Origin: Sphingobacterium zeae
GTDB lineage: Bacteria > Bacteroidota > Bacteroidia > Sphingobacteriales > Sphingobacteriaceae
DNA length: 64,000 bases
Direction of reading: 5' to 3'
NCBI RefSeq assembly: GCF_030818895.1
Contig: NZ_JAUTBA010000001.1
Coordinates: 5,270,001-5,334,000 of the forward strand
In this document: positions 34,599 through 43,203 of the stretch, one piece after another
How positions within the stretch are numbered: position 1 is the first letter of the stretch
Layout: each line of letters begins with the position of its first letter
The notes under the pieces: model-generated
The model's database searches: none
What the model saw: only the letters and a program-made list of their open reading frames with translations
What the model was told of the DNA's origin: nothing
Translations under genes and position numbers: made by a program

Positions 34599-35228
34599 TT
34601 ACTTAGCTAATGCTTCCTCCAAAGATTTAACAGAATCTGTAGTCAACAATAATTTTGTTGCGTTCAATACATCATATGTATTTAAATCAGATGCAACAAT
34701 AACTTTTGCTTTTTTCAAGTTTCTGCTTGATTTATAAACAATTTCATCGTAAGCTGGCAATACCAACAATGTTTTCTCATCAGCTACGTTCAACGCATCG
34801 ATTAAAGCAACATAGTTTTTAGTTTTGATAGCATCGAATTTCACTTCGTCCAATACCACAATGTTATTATCTTTTGCTTTGTAAGACAACGCTGATTTAC
34901 GTGCTACTTGTTTCAATTTTTTATTCAATTTGAACGAGTAGTCACGAGGTTGAGGACCGAATACACGACCACCACCATTAAACAATGGAGATTTGATAGA
35001 ACCCGCACGAGCACCACCAGTACCTTTTTGTTTGTGTAATTTACGAGTAGAACCCGCGATTTCGTTACGTTGTTTAGATTTGTGAGTTCCTTGGCGTTGG
35101 TTCGCTAAGTATTGTTTCACATCCAAATAGATCGCATGATCGTTAGGCTCTAACCCAAATACCGACTCAGGAAGTTGCACCTTGGCACCTGTTTCTTTAC
35201 CTGATAAATTTAAAACTTTAACTTCCAT
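34599..35228 (-). CDS. rplD: 50S ribosomal protein L4
   Basis: A 209-residue exit-tunnel protein; in E. coli it also represses its own operon. It shows QRQGTHKSKQRNEIAGSTRK, the loop KLHKQKGTGGARAGSIKSPL, and GGGRVFGPQPRDYSFKLNKK. It lies 5 bp after rplC. Confidence 0.98.
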   Translation of the reverse strand: MEVKVLNLSGKETGAKVQLPESVFGLEPNDHAIYLDVKQYLANQRQGTHKSKQRNEIAGSTRKLHKQKGTGGARAGSIKSPLFNGGGRVFGPQPRDYSFKLNKKLKQVARKSALSYKAKDNNIVVLDEVKFDAIKTKNYVALIDALNVADEKTLLVLPAYDEIVYKSSRNLKKAKVIVASDLNTYDVLNATKLLLTTDSVKSLEEALAK

Positions 35229-35233
35229 CTCTA

Positions 35234-35851
35234 CTATTTGTCTACGATTACATAAGAACCTTTAGCTCCTGGAATGGAACCACTAACAACGATAAGGTTT
35301 TGCTCAGCGTAAACTTTCAACACCTGTAAGTTTTGAACTTTAACTCTGTCACCACCTGTACGACCTGCCATGCGCATACCTTTGAATACGCGTGAAGGCC
35401 ATGATGAAGCACCTAATGAACCTGGAGCACGTAATCTGTTGTGCTGACCGTGAGTCGCACCACCTACACCACCAAATCCATGACGTTTCATGACACCTTG
35501 GAAACCTTTACCTTTTGAAGTACCGACTACATCTACGTACTCACCTTCTTCAAAAAGAGTAACGTCAACTACGTCACCAAGTTGTTTTGCATCTGGGAAA
35601 GTTTTAAACTCTACCAACTTACGCTTAGGCGTTGTATTTGCTTTCGCAAAGTGCCCTTTCAAAGGAGCTGTCGTGTTTTTCTCCTTAGCCTCGTCGAAAC
35701 CAAGTTGAATTGCCGAGTAGCCATCCTTTTCTTCCGTACGTATCTGCGTAACCACGCACGGCCCGGCCTGAATCACTGTACAAGGAATATTTTTCCCATC
35801 AGCGTTAAACAGGCTCGTCATTCCTACTTTTTTTCCAATAATACCTGACAT
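35234..35851 (-). CDS. rplC: 50S ribosomal protein L3
   Basis: A large-subunit assembly starter. The 205-residue product begins MSGIIGKKVGMTSLFNADGK and has the central signature GTSKGKGFQGVMKRHGFGGV and HGQHNRLRAPGSLGASSWPS. It is the first gene of the operon here. rpsJ, usually directly upstream, is absent, and a consensus promoter lies 78 bp before its start. Confidence 0.98.
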   Translation of the reverse strand: MSGIIGKKVGMTSLFNADGKNIPCTVIQAGPCVVTQIRTEEKDGYSAIQLGFDEAKEKNTTAPLKGHFAKANTTPKRKLVEFKTFPDAKQLGDVVDVTLFEEGEYVDVVGTSKGKGFQGVMKRHGFGGVGGATHGQHNRLRAPGSLGASSWPSRVFKGMRMAGRTGGDRVKVQNLQVLKVYAEQNLIVVSGSIPGAKGSYVIVDK

Positions 35852-36173
35852 GTTGTAAATTAATTAATTAAAAGTCCTTCGAAGCAGTAGGGCTTCGCTC
35901 AAGACATACTTTCCCCTTTAAGGGATTGCAAAGTTACAAACATTTTTATAACTGTCAAATAATTAATGAATTATTTTTTTTATTTTATCCTATAACACGA
36001 AACGTCCTTACCCCTTCTCCTACCAGCGAGAAGCACGATGTTCGAAGAAAGAGAAATAAAAAAAATGAGTTTGAAAATTTATACTGCCATACAGTTGTCA
36101 TTGGACCACCTAAATTTGTGGCATATTACAACGCAAGAGGCGATGTAAATTTTTAAATTTTAAATACGAAAAA
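35852..36173. other. 322-bp divergent region between rplC and the DinB gene
   Basis: Holds the rplC promoter (35929-35959), a leader of about 70 bases with a six-pair hairpin (CGAAGC / GCTTCG at 35880-35897), and a TAAATTTG element at 36111-36118 that fits a -7 box for the DinB gene. No coding sequence is supported. Confidence 0.6.
35929..35959 (-). promoter_or_regulatory. promoter of the ribosomal protein operon
   Basis: On the minus strand TTTG (35959-35956), exactly 19 bases, then TAACTTTG (35936-35929) reproduce the Bacteroidota consensus TTTG-N19-TAnnTTTG. Transcription should start near 35922 and read rplC through rplQ. Confidence 0.8.
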
Positions 36174-36644
36174 ATGAGTACAGCGATCATTTCGAAACAA
36201 GAATTACTTGAACACTGGTTGGGCCATAGAAAACTGACCCGCCAAACTATTGAAAAATTTCCCGAAGAAGAATTGTTCCATTATAAAGTAGAAGGCATGC
36301 GAACTTTTGCGGATATGCTGAAAGAATTATTGGCACTTGCCGTCCCCGGCCTACAGGAGATCGTAGATAATAAAAGTGGTGAGCTAAACGAAAATCTAAG
36401 CTATTCAACCAAAGCGCAGCTTTTACAAGCCTGGGACGAGGCTACTCCAATACTCATCGATCTATTTAACAAGATACCGGAGGAACGCTTTGCTGAAGAA
36501 TTTAACTTGTTTGGACAATACAAATCGCCAGTCGTCCACAGCATTCTTTATTTTATAGATAATGAAATCCATCACCGCGGGCAGGGATTTGTCTACCTAC
36601 GCATGCTTGGCATTCAACCACCGTTTTTTTGGGAAAGGGGATAA
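36174..36644 (+). CDS. DinB family protein
   Basis: A 156-residue four-helix-bundle protein of the DinB/YfiT superfamily. The possible metal ligands are His-rich points, including HRKLTR near the start (residues 17-22) and DNEIHHRGQGFVYLRMLG near 125-142, whose HH pair is typical. Members act as small thiol or metal-dependent transferases, or have no known role; the substrate is not known here. It is convergent with a WYL regulator, with an inverted repeat between them. Confidence 0.85.
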   Translation: MSTAIISKQELLEHWLGHRKLTRQTIEKFPEEELFHYKVEGMRTFADMLKELLALAVPGLQEIVDNKSGELNENLSYSTKAQLLQAWDEATPILIDLFNKIPEERFAEEFNLFGQYKSPVVHSILYFIDNEIHHRGQGFVYLRMLGIQPPFFWERG

Positions 36645-36660
36645 TTTCGGGCAAACCCGA

Positions 36661-36708
36661 CAAGAATACTTGCGTGGACTCAACAGAAAGAACTAGCAAG
36701 TATTCTTG
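36661..36708. repeat. 13-bp inverted repeat at the DinB/WYL gene junction
   Basis: CAAGAATACTTGC and GCAAGTATTCTTG pair perfectly across a 22-base loop. The right arm lies in the last codons of the WYL regulator gene. There is no T-run, so it may be a weak bidirectional terminator or an mRNA 3' structure. A smaller TCGGG-CAAA-CCCGA hairpin precedes it at 36647-36660. Confidence 0.5.
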
Positions 36709-37703
36709 CCCTCTTCAATACAGCTGAAGCCTGCCTGCACCTTTTCTTGACTAAGCTGTTCTAATGCTGATGACAGCAATCGTTTTACCACTCCTTTCAA
36801 CGACTCGGGCTCGATAATATTTCCTTTGTCAGCAAACATCAAATACCAACGCGCAAACCCACTTTCCATATTTACACATTCGAAATGCATTTCAACATAA
36901 TCGTCAGCAATCACTTCCTGCTGGAAGCCGAAATAATGACGGTCCCATTCCATATACCTTGCCATTTCTTTATCCACCCGTACCACGACTTTAGTTGTCG
37001 GATCTTCATGTCGTTTGTTGAGAAAGAAAGATAGCTCAGGATGTTCTTTCCCAAAATCATCTGTAAGCATTCGGATATTATTTATACGGTCCAACCGAAA
37101 TTGTCTATAATCCTTTCGTAGTTTACAGAATGCAAGGATATACCAGAATTTGCTTTCCACAAAGATACCGACAGCTTCAATTTCTCTTCTTTCAGGACTT
37201 TTATCCGAAGGCTTGGTGTAATAAATTTCTACGCACTTTTTTGCAGCGATACTTTCGATCAATATGTTGGTGCCATGCGTTAGTTTTTCGTTGAACTGAT
37301 GTCGCCCACCCCGGACAAGAAATTTATCTCCGACTAGGGCGACTTGCTCTTTTTCGTTGCCTCTCAGTATCGCCTTCATTTTAAGCAATGCTGTGGCAAA
37401 ATGATTGGCAAGATTCCGATCCGTATATTTTTCAACCAGTTTCTCCGCTGCGACAAAACTTAATGCTTCTTCTTTTGTAAATTGCAAGGGTGGCATTTTA
37501 TACCCCTCCACTAAAGAGTATCCGCTTCCGGCTTCGCCATAGATTGGAACTCCAGCCTGCATCAAAGAGCGGATATCACGGTAAATCGTACGCTGGCTCA
37601 CTTCATAGCGTTCTGCCAAAGCTCCCGCTGTCACAACAGGTTTGGCCTGTAGATGCATATAAATAGCGAGTATACGATCAAATCTTTTCTGGATATCCGT
37701 CAT
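36693..37703 (-). CDS. YafY-type HTH/WYL transcriptional regulator
   Basis: A 336-residue regulator. The N-terminal winged helix (about 5-65) includes VTAGALAERYEVSQRTIYRD. A WYL domain lies in the middle (about 145-225: KFWYILAFCKLRKDYRQFRL), with a WCX-type C-terminal part. WYL domains bind small or nucleic-acid ligands, and many relatives respond to DNA damage or stress. The adjacent convergent DinB-family gene is a frequent companion of YafY regulators, but a functional link is only suggested by position. Confidence 0.88.
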   Translation of the reverse strand: MTDIQKRFDRILAIYMHLQAKPVVTAGALAERYEVSQRTIYRDIRSLMQAGVPIYGEAGSGYSLVEGYKMPPLQFTKEEALSFVAAEKLVEKYTDRNLANHFATALLKMKAILRGNEKEQVALVGDKFLVRGGRHQFNEKLTHGTNILIESIAAKKCVEIYYTKPSDKSPERREIEAVGIFVESKFWYILAFCKLRKDYRQFRLDRINNIRMLTDDFGKEHPELSFFLNKRHEDPTTKVVVRVDKEMARYMEWDRHYFGFQQEVIADDYVEMHFECVNMESGFARWYLMFADKGNIIEPESLKGVVKRLLSSALEQLSQEKVQAGFSCIEEGKNTC

Positions 37704-37821
37704 TGGGATAAAGGTACGAGTTATTCTATTTTCTTTAGCGAATATAAAGATATGTTTTACAGGTATAGAGTGCTTAATACTTTTTCAATCCATCACTCAA
37801 ATCTCGCACAAATTCGCTTAA

Positions 37822-38058
37822 ATTAACAACCAACCCAGCCGTGGAATCGATATCTCTGACCTTCATCTATATAGTCGCCGTCTCATTGACATCTGTATTA
37901 AATCTGAAGCAGGCACCCTACTTTTAGTTAACCAATCCAATAAAGAAGAAGTTGCTAAAGGGGATGAGTTCCTGCTGCGCAATTGGAGCTACTACGGGTT
38001 GATCGAAAAAATCAAATACAAGGCCAGCATGGCTGGCATAAGTGTTATCGTTGAATAA
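37822..38058 (+). pseudogene. remnant of a TnpB/Cas12-like RuvC-domain protein
   Basis: A 78-codon open stretch between two stops with no usable start codon. The translation includes HLYSRRLIDICIKSEAGTLL followed by LLRNWSYYGLIEKIKYKASM and AGISVIVE, then a stop. This matches the segment around RuvC motif II of IS200/IS605 TnpB and type V effectors. There, a helix and the T-[IL]-x-[IL] strand precede a Trp-x3-L-x3-IxYKA helix and a GIxVI strand, normally followed by the zinc ribbon and RuvC-III. The catalytic Glu expected in the strand is not visible, and the rest of the protein is missing. Assignment rests on pattern recall, not a search. Confidence 0.55.
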
Positions 38059-38065
38059 TTTCAAA

Positions 38066-38100
38066 AATGGCAAAGCTTTACATCATAAAGCCTTGCCATT
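38066..38100 (-). terminator. terminator-like hairpin
   Basis: A 15-bp stem with one mismatch (AATGGCAAGGCTTTA / TAAAGCTTTGCCATT on the minus strand) and a five-base loop is followed by five T on the minus strand. It probably terminated the DUF6266-like gene; it also directly follows the TnpB-like remnant. Confidence 0.6.
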
Positions 38101-38159
38101 AAACTTATCTTTAAGCATAACACTTTTCTAATCCACCTTATGGATTCCGTCGAAAACAA

Positions 38160-38660
38160 CTATATAACCCCACAATAAATGGAATTCGAAAAGTCGTCTT
38201 TGAGTGTATCCCATACACCTACATAAACATGGCAATCGAACGCTTTCTTGCTTATCCCCTCAACTTCAAATGAGCAGGAACCCTGATTTACATTGGCAAT
38301 AGATATTTCCAACCGCGACTCGCCCTCTATGTCTATCAATCCCACATTGATTTTATATCTACTACTTCTATATTCATCTCCTACAGTCCAGCTAAGATCA
38401 ATCCGATCACCATCCAAACTTACTTGACAGTTAGCTAATGGGGTAAGCGGACCTGAAAACAGGAGAAGTTTTTCAGGATTCACAAAAGGCTTATTATCTT
38501 CACCTAATTCAAGAGTTTCTTTAAAGATGTGGCGCTGCGCCAATTGGAAAGCTCCTACACGACTTCCTGTTGTCGCGAGTGATTGATAACCAAACTCTAG
38601 AATTACTTTATTGGCGCCAGCAAACTTACCTGCAACAGGGATAATACCTCTGTTAACCCC
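38160..38660 (-). pseudogene. truncated DUF6266-like gene
   Basis: The open frame runs from an upstream TAA (38661-38663) to 38160. It has no ATG near its head; a TTG at 38543 would give only 127 residues. The C-terminal part resembles DUF6266 proteins of Bacteroidota: LLLFSGPLTPLANCQVSLDG and the ending YVGVWDTLKDDFSNSIYCG. The region before the TTG (FAGANKVILEFGYQSLATTG) also reads as coding, so the natural protein was longer. DUF6266 proteins usually exceed 200 residues, so the N-terminal portion appears lost or fused. The family call is moderate. Function is unknown. Confidence 0.55.
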
Positions 38661-38797
38661 TTATAAATCCCTTGTCAATATAGAAATTGGTATTAAATAG
38701 GTATTTATTTGTGCGGAACGGATGGCTGCACGGGACAAGTATTTCACTTTTTCCACAGAATATTAATAACTTTGTTGAAAACTCAAGAATCCTCTCG

Positions 38798-40072
38798 TCA
38801 GGGTTTGATAACCTTCTCTCCACGGAGCAATCGGTCATATCGCACCAATGCCTCTACATAATAGTAATCCGCATAGGTTAACGGAACATCAACTTCTGTT
38901 TTATGCGGGATAGAACCGACACTATGTTTTAAAATATACCCTCCAGATTCTTTGAAATCTGCTTTATAAGGTTTAGCAGAAAGCGACCGCAGCATTTGTT
39001 CAGCCTTTGAGATATACAGCTGGCTTTCACTACCTGTTGTGTATTGTGCCAGTTCCAACAAAGCCGAAGCGGTCACCGAAGCGGTCGATACATCACGAAG
39101 CTCTTTCTGACTATAATATTTACTATCCGGAGTAAGCTTGTTCTGATCCATATCCCAATAAGGTATGAGATCTTTTGGAAGATTGGGATGATTCAGGTAA
39201 AACTGTGCAATATGCCGCGCTTGCTCCAAATATTTCTTGTCGCCAGTCTCCCGGTACATCATCGTATAACCATAAAGCCCCCAGGATTGCCCTCTGGCCC
39301 ATGCAGACTCATCAAAAGCTCCTTGCGCAGTCTTTCTCGAAATAATACTTCCATCTTTTGGATTGTAGTCTACGACATGGTAGGAACTATAATCCTTTCG
39401 GTAATGGCTGACCATCGTTGTATTGGCATGCTGCACTGCAATATCACGATAACGCTGATCACCTGTCATCTTGGAAACTTCCGTCAGAAATTCCAGATTC
39501 ATCATATTGTCGATGATCACCGGATAGGTCCAAGGCTGGCCATCCCAGTTTTTTCCACCGTCCCATGAACGAATCGTTTTCGTTGTTTCATGGAAACGTG
39601 TTGCCAACGACGCTGCTCCAGTACTTAAAATTTCTTTATAGGACGCCGAATCACCGGTCAAGCGCAATGCGTTCCCAAAGCTACAATACAACATGAAGCC
39701 CAAATCATGTGTTCCTTTGTTATATTTTTCTTTTTCCAGTTGCTTCAATTTACTTTTGGCTTCCGTCAAAAGTTTCTCATCCTTTGTATATTCATATAGA
39801 TAAAGCACTGTACCGGGATAAAAGCCAGAACACCACCAGCTCGAACCCCAATTTACATAGTTGCCCTCTTTATAGGTTGTAGGCATATCCGATTCACCGA
39901 TCGATGCTGCGAGGTAGGCGATTTGTTTGTGTGCATCTTCTAAATTGGAGCGGACAAATTCTTTGTCGAGCCCCAATTTTGCTTTCCCCAGGTTCCGCTG
40001 ACTGGAACAGGAAATTCCCTGCATTCCTAGCCCAATTATCAAAGCTCCCGTAATATAGTGTTGTATCTTCAT
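38798..40072 (-). CDS. GH88-type unsaturated glucuronyl hydrolase, lipoprotein
   Basis: Removes the unsaturated uronic acid from oligosaccharides released by polysaccharide lyases. The 424-residue protein has a lipoprotein signal (Cys22 in GISCSS), so it is likely membrane-anchored. The (alpha/alpha)6-barrel motifs SSWWCSGFYPGTVLYLYE, KGTHDLGFMLYCSFGNALRL, the Asp-bearing IIDNMMNLEFL and FDESAWARGQSWGLYGYTMM match the GH88 family. It ends the susC-susD-DUF2264-GH88 group, 43 bp after the DUF2264 gene. A close paralogue lies at 50459. Whether the substrate is glycosaminoglycan-like or another uronate cannot be told. Confidence 0.9.
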   Translation of the reverse strand: MKIQHYITGALIIGLGMQGISCSSQRNLGKAKLGLDKEFVRSNLEDAHKQIAYLAASIGESDMPTTYKEGNYVNWGSSWWCSGFYPGTVLYLYEYTKDEKLLTEAKSKLKQLEKEKYNKGTHDLGFMLYCSFGNALRLTGDSASYKEILSTGAASLATRFHETTKTIRSWDGGKNWDGQPWTYPVIIDNMMNLEFLTEVSKMTGDQRYRDIAVQHANTTMVSHYRKDYSSYHVVDYNPKDGSIISRKTAQGAFDESAWARGQSWGLYGYTMMYRETGDKKYLEQARHIAQFYLNHPNLPKDLIPYWDMDQNKLTPDSKYYSQKELRDVSTASVTASALLELAQYTTGSESQLYISKAEQMLRSLSAKPYKADFKESGGYILKHSVGSIPHKTEVDVPLTYADYYYVEALVRYDRLLRGEKVIKP

Positions 40073-40115
40073 TTCATCCAGTCCTTAATCTTTTGCTTTT
40101 TATTCTTTTTTCGTT

Positions 40116-41381
40116 TTAATAATTTACATAATAGTCTTTGGGAAATTGCTCTGCCTTCCAGCATTTTTGGGAAGTCCATGGTTGTGGAGCACAGGTCCAG
40201 AACTCATCCTCTGCCGGTAACCCCAAGGGCAAAAATGATAGGGAGGCCACATACATTGAACCTGCATTTGTATAGTAATCTGCGAGATTGGATTGTTTAT
40301 CACCTACCACGCCCATACGCAGCCATCCCGAGGGCGCAAAGGTTTTGTCAATATAAATATGACGAAGTATCGTGGTTAATGCAGCCCTGACCTGTCCTTT
40401 CGAAATGTCTTCCGGCAACTTATTTTCCAAAGCAACTGTTGCCAGCGGCTGGAATGCGGCATTTTTGTACGTTGATGAACGCCCCACGACAACATAATGG
40501 CCTTCTGGGGAAATCATGCGTTCCAAATGATGCGCATAACGCTGCATCCGTTTGTATGCCCGCTCATACATTTCCTTGTATTTTCCACCTGCAGGGATAT
40601 TATGACGCAGCGACTCCACCTGCATACAATGGATCACATAACCGTTGTAGTGGTCAAAACTAAAATGGTCACCATCACTATACCAGCCATCTCCAACATA
40701 CCATTCCTGATCAAATTTATTAACCGCATAATCGATTTTTTCCCGTACACATTCCTCTCCTATGCTGTAAAGAAACGTTTCTGTCATTGCGGCAAACAGC
40801 AGCCAATTGCTCTCATTGGGTTTGATCTTGCGTAGCAGTTTGAATTCTTCGACGACTTTTTTTTTAGTCACTTGGTTTAAAGGTTGCCATAAAGCGTTTG
40901 GGGCCCGCAAAAAAGCCTGCGCAAGATGCGCTGCATCCACAAGGGTCTGAGAGGAAGGTCCTCGCCAAGTAAAATAATCCGGAGATTCGGGGTCTACCCC
41001 ATATTGTATACCGAGCAGCGCCTGTGCTCTCAATTTTTTTCGCAGTTTCCCTTCCTCAGTTAGGTCATCCGGTAGGGCCAACCAAGGTGCCATTCCGGCC
41101 AACAAGCGCCCGAAGGCTTCCAGATATCCCACTCCGGGATCCCTGCTATCAAAAGTCGGACTTACCTCCATCGGCATATTTTTACGCCATTGCTGTTTAC
41201 TGATATTGCTTAATATTGGAGCTGCCATCTGATGTAGGATAGATACCCAATAAGCCCTATCATTTTCAATAAAATTTCTTTTTCCGTCTAACGTGCTTGT
41301 TTTTGCTTCCATTGGTAAAGACGCCGTTAATGCGCCTACTCCAGCTCCGCCTAACAATTTTAATAAGGATCTTCTCTTCAT
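40116..41381 (-). CDS. DUF2264 protein, exported
   Basis: A 421-residue protein with a twin-arginine-like signal (MKRRSLLKLLGGAGVGALTA). The DUF2264 body includes DPGVGYLEAFGRLLAGMAPW near 75, YGVDPESPDYFTWRG near 125, and WYVGDGWYSDGDHFSFDHYN near 228. It is predicted as an (alpha/alpha)6 toroid like many uronate-acting enzymes. I recall this domain being linked to a beta-glucuronidase family (GH154) but cannot confirm it here. Placed between susD and GH88, it most likely acts on the same glycan. Confidence 0.88.
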   Translation of the reverse strand: MKRRSLLKLLGGAGVGALTASLPMEAKTSTLDGKRNFIENDRAYWVSILHQMAAPILSNISKQQWRKNMPMEVSPTFDSRDPGVGYLEAFGRLLAGMAPWLALPDDLTEEGKLRKKLRAQALLGIQYGVDPESPDYFTWRGPSSQTLVDAAHLAQAFLRAPNALWQPLNQVTKKKVVEEFKLLRKIKPNESNWLLFAAMTETFLYSIGEECVREKIDYAVNKFDQEWYVGDGWYSDGDHFSFDHYNGYVIHCMQVESLRHNIPAGGKYKEMYERAYKRMQRYAHHLERMISPEGHYVVVGRSSTYKNAAFQPLATVALENKLPEDISKGQVRAALTTILRHIYIDKTFAPSGWLRMGVVGDKQSNLADYYTNAGSMYVASLSFLPLGLPAEDEFWTCAPQPWTSQKCWKAEQFPKDYYVNY

Positions 41382-41501
41382 CGATAAGGGTTTATAAATT
41401 AAAAATATCTCTTGTACATAAACATACTAGCCAAAGTAAACCAATCGCTCCAGCAAACGACTGCATGAGCGATTGATAACAACTTTTTCACACTACATCG
41501 T

Positions 41502-43190
41502 TTATTTCCACTCAGGATTTTGTTCCAAATTCGGATTTAGACCGAGTTCAGTAATCGGCAAAGGCCATAGATAGTCTCGCGCTGGATCAAATTTTCGAGT
41601 TGCTGCAGTCTGAGCAATAACATATCCCTCGGGAGTGAGTTTAACAGAGGGCTTTTCTGCATATTCATTTTCAAAATACTGAATACCCAATGTAGGCAAC
41701 GGCAGTACCTTCTCTGCTATTTTCCACCGGATTATATCCCAATAGCGATGTTCTCCCTCAAGTGCAAACTCGACTCTTCGCTCTCTACGGATCTCCTCTA
41801 ACATATTCATCTGATGATCGGAAACAAATTTATTAGTCAGCTTAGGCATGCCTGCTCGTTCACGAACTAGGTTTAATGATCTATTAAGATCACTATCTGA
41901 AATATTTCCATCCAATTCATACACGGCTTCCGCATAGGACAATAGTACCTCTGCATAACGAATGACTTTGTGTTCGGTGAAGCTTATTTGCTCCCTCCAA
42001 TCTACCGCATTAAAATATTTAAAAGTTTTATACCCTGTTTGCGTGAACGAAAACATAGGTTGATAATTGGCTCCATTAATATAAAGATCACCCCTTTTAA
42101 AAACCGTCATTGCCAAACGAGGGTCTCTATTTTCAAATTCTGTCAATGTACTTACACTAGGCTTAAAATAAGGAGATCTATTTGCGCCCTCTCTCGGCAA
42201 GCCATCTACATATAGATAAGCATCCACCAAATAACGCGTAGGGGTAATAGCTCCCTGTTCTAGATTTCGGCTATAGTTATGTGTTGAAATCTTGTCCGTC
42301 ATATCCTTGCCATACAATCTTGGTAAAATATTCTCTTTGTTGGCATATCCGTTTGCCTCTTTTTGGAACAAATAATAATAACTCTTTGCAGGGTCAGCTG
42401 AGTAATTAAAGAGCTTAAAATAACCCGTAGAAATCATATCATTTGCTACATTCTTTGCTATTGTAAGATGCTTTTTGGAATCCCCAATCTTATGGTATTT
42501 TTCAAAAGTTCCTTCAAAAAGTGCTAGTCTTACTTTTAGTGCTTGCGCAACACTTTTATTAATTCTACCATAATCCGTAGATTTTGTATCTTTAGCATCC
42601 GGTAAATTTTGTATGGCATAATCGAGATCCTCATAGATCAAATTAACAACCTCCTCACGTGTACCTCTCGGAGCCTGCAAAAGTTCATTCCCCAACCCCA
42701 TTGTACGTGTTATAATTGGCATCCCACCAAATCTTTTTAGCAATTCACCATAAGCATAAGCGCGAAAGAAACGTGCCTCTGCACTATACTTGTTGATAAT
42801 ACTTGGATCCAAGCTCATTTGCTGTGCTTTTTCCAATACGGTATTAGCAGCACGTATCAGCTGATAGTTCCCTGTATAGTCTCCCGCACTACTTGGCACC
42901 AAACGAGAACCGTCACTTATTGAATTGTTACCTGTAGATCTTGAATCATCGGACCAATTTGCTGCATTATTCTCTCCTATTCCTGGTAAAAATGTATATA
43001 GATAATTCGCGCCCATGAGTAAATGCGACTCCGTTTTCCAAAAAGAAGCATCAGTTACTTGTGTTTCATCAAACTTATTATCCAAATCTTTCATACATGA
43101 AGAGAAGACAACACTGGCTGACGCAATTAGCACCCCCAATTTAGCAACTCTCTTGACAAGAATTTCTGATTTCTTTATTTGTATTTTCAT
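41502..43190 (-). CDS. SusD/RagB-type glycan-binding lipoprotein
   Basis: The outer-membrane lid that captures glycans for its SusC partner. The 562-residue protein has a lipoprotein signal with the Cys in VVFSSCMKDLD (residue 32). Helical TPR-like SusD motifs follow: ANTVLEKAQQMS and AEARFFRAYAYGELLKRFGG near 140-160. The C-terminal part contains VRERAGMPKL, EIRRERRVEFALEGEHRYWD and a final YLWPLPITELGLNPNLEQNP. It lies 13 bp after susC. Confidence 0.96.
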   Translation of the reverse strand: MKIQIKKSEILVKRVAKLGVLIASASVVFSSCMKDLDNKFDETQVTDASFWKTESHLLMGANYLYTFLPGIGENNAANWSDDSRSTGNNSISDGSRLVPSSAGDYTGNYQLIRAANTVLEKAQQMSLDPSIINKYSAEARFFRAYAYGELLKRFGGMPIITRTMGLGNELLQAPRGTREEVVNLIYEDLDYAIQNLPDAKDTKSTDYGRINKSVAQALKVRLALFEGTFEKYHKIGDSKKHLTIAKNVANDMISTGYFKLFNYSADPAKSYYYLFQKEANGYANKENILPRLYGKDMTDKISTHNYSRNLEQGAITPTRYLVDAYLYVDGLPREGANRSPYFKPSVSTLTEFENRDPRLAMTVFKRGDLYINGANYQPMFSFTQTGYKTFKYFNAVDWREQISFTEHKVIRYAEVLLSYAEAVYELDGNISDSDLNRSLNLVRERAGMPKLTNKFVSDHQMNMLEEIRRERRVEFALEGEHRYWDIIRWKIAEKVLPLPTLGIQYFENEYAEKPSVKLTPEGYVIAQTAATRKFDPARDYLWPLPITELGLNPNLEQNPEWK

Positions 43191-43203
43191 AACTTTCTTC
43201 GGT

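Larger units (their letters stand above)
37704..38159. other. 456-bp region of decayed sequence
   Basis: Between the WYL gene and the DUF6266-like fragment. It contains a TnpB/Cas12-like coding remnant (37822-38058) and a terminator hairpin (38066-38100). The rest (37704-37821 and 38101-38159) shows no gene; the former should hold the WYL gene promoter. Confidence 0.5.

Noticed and set aside
35926..36156. A 76-codon plus-strand ORF upstream of the DinB gene
   Set aside because: It crosses the rplC promoter on the other strand, has low-complexity composition and resembles no protein family.
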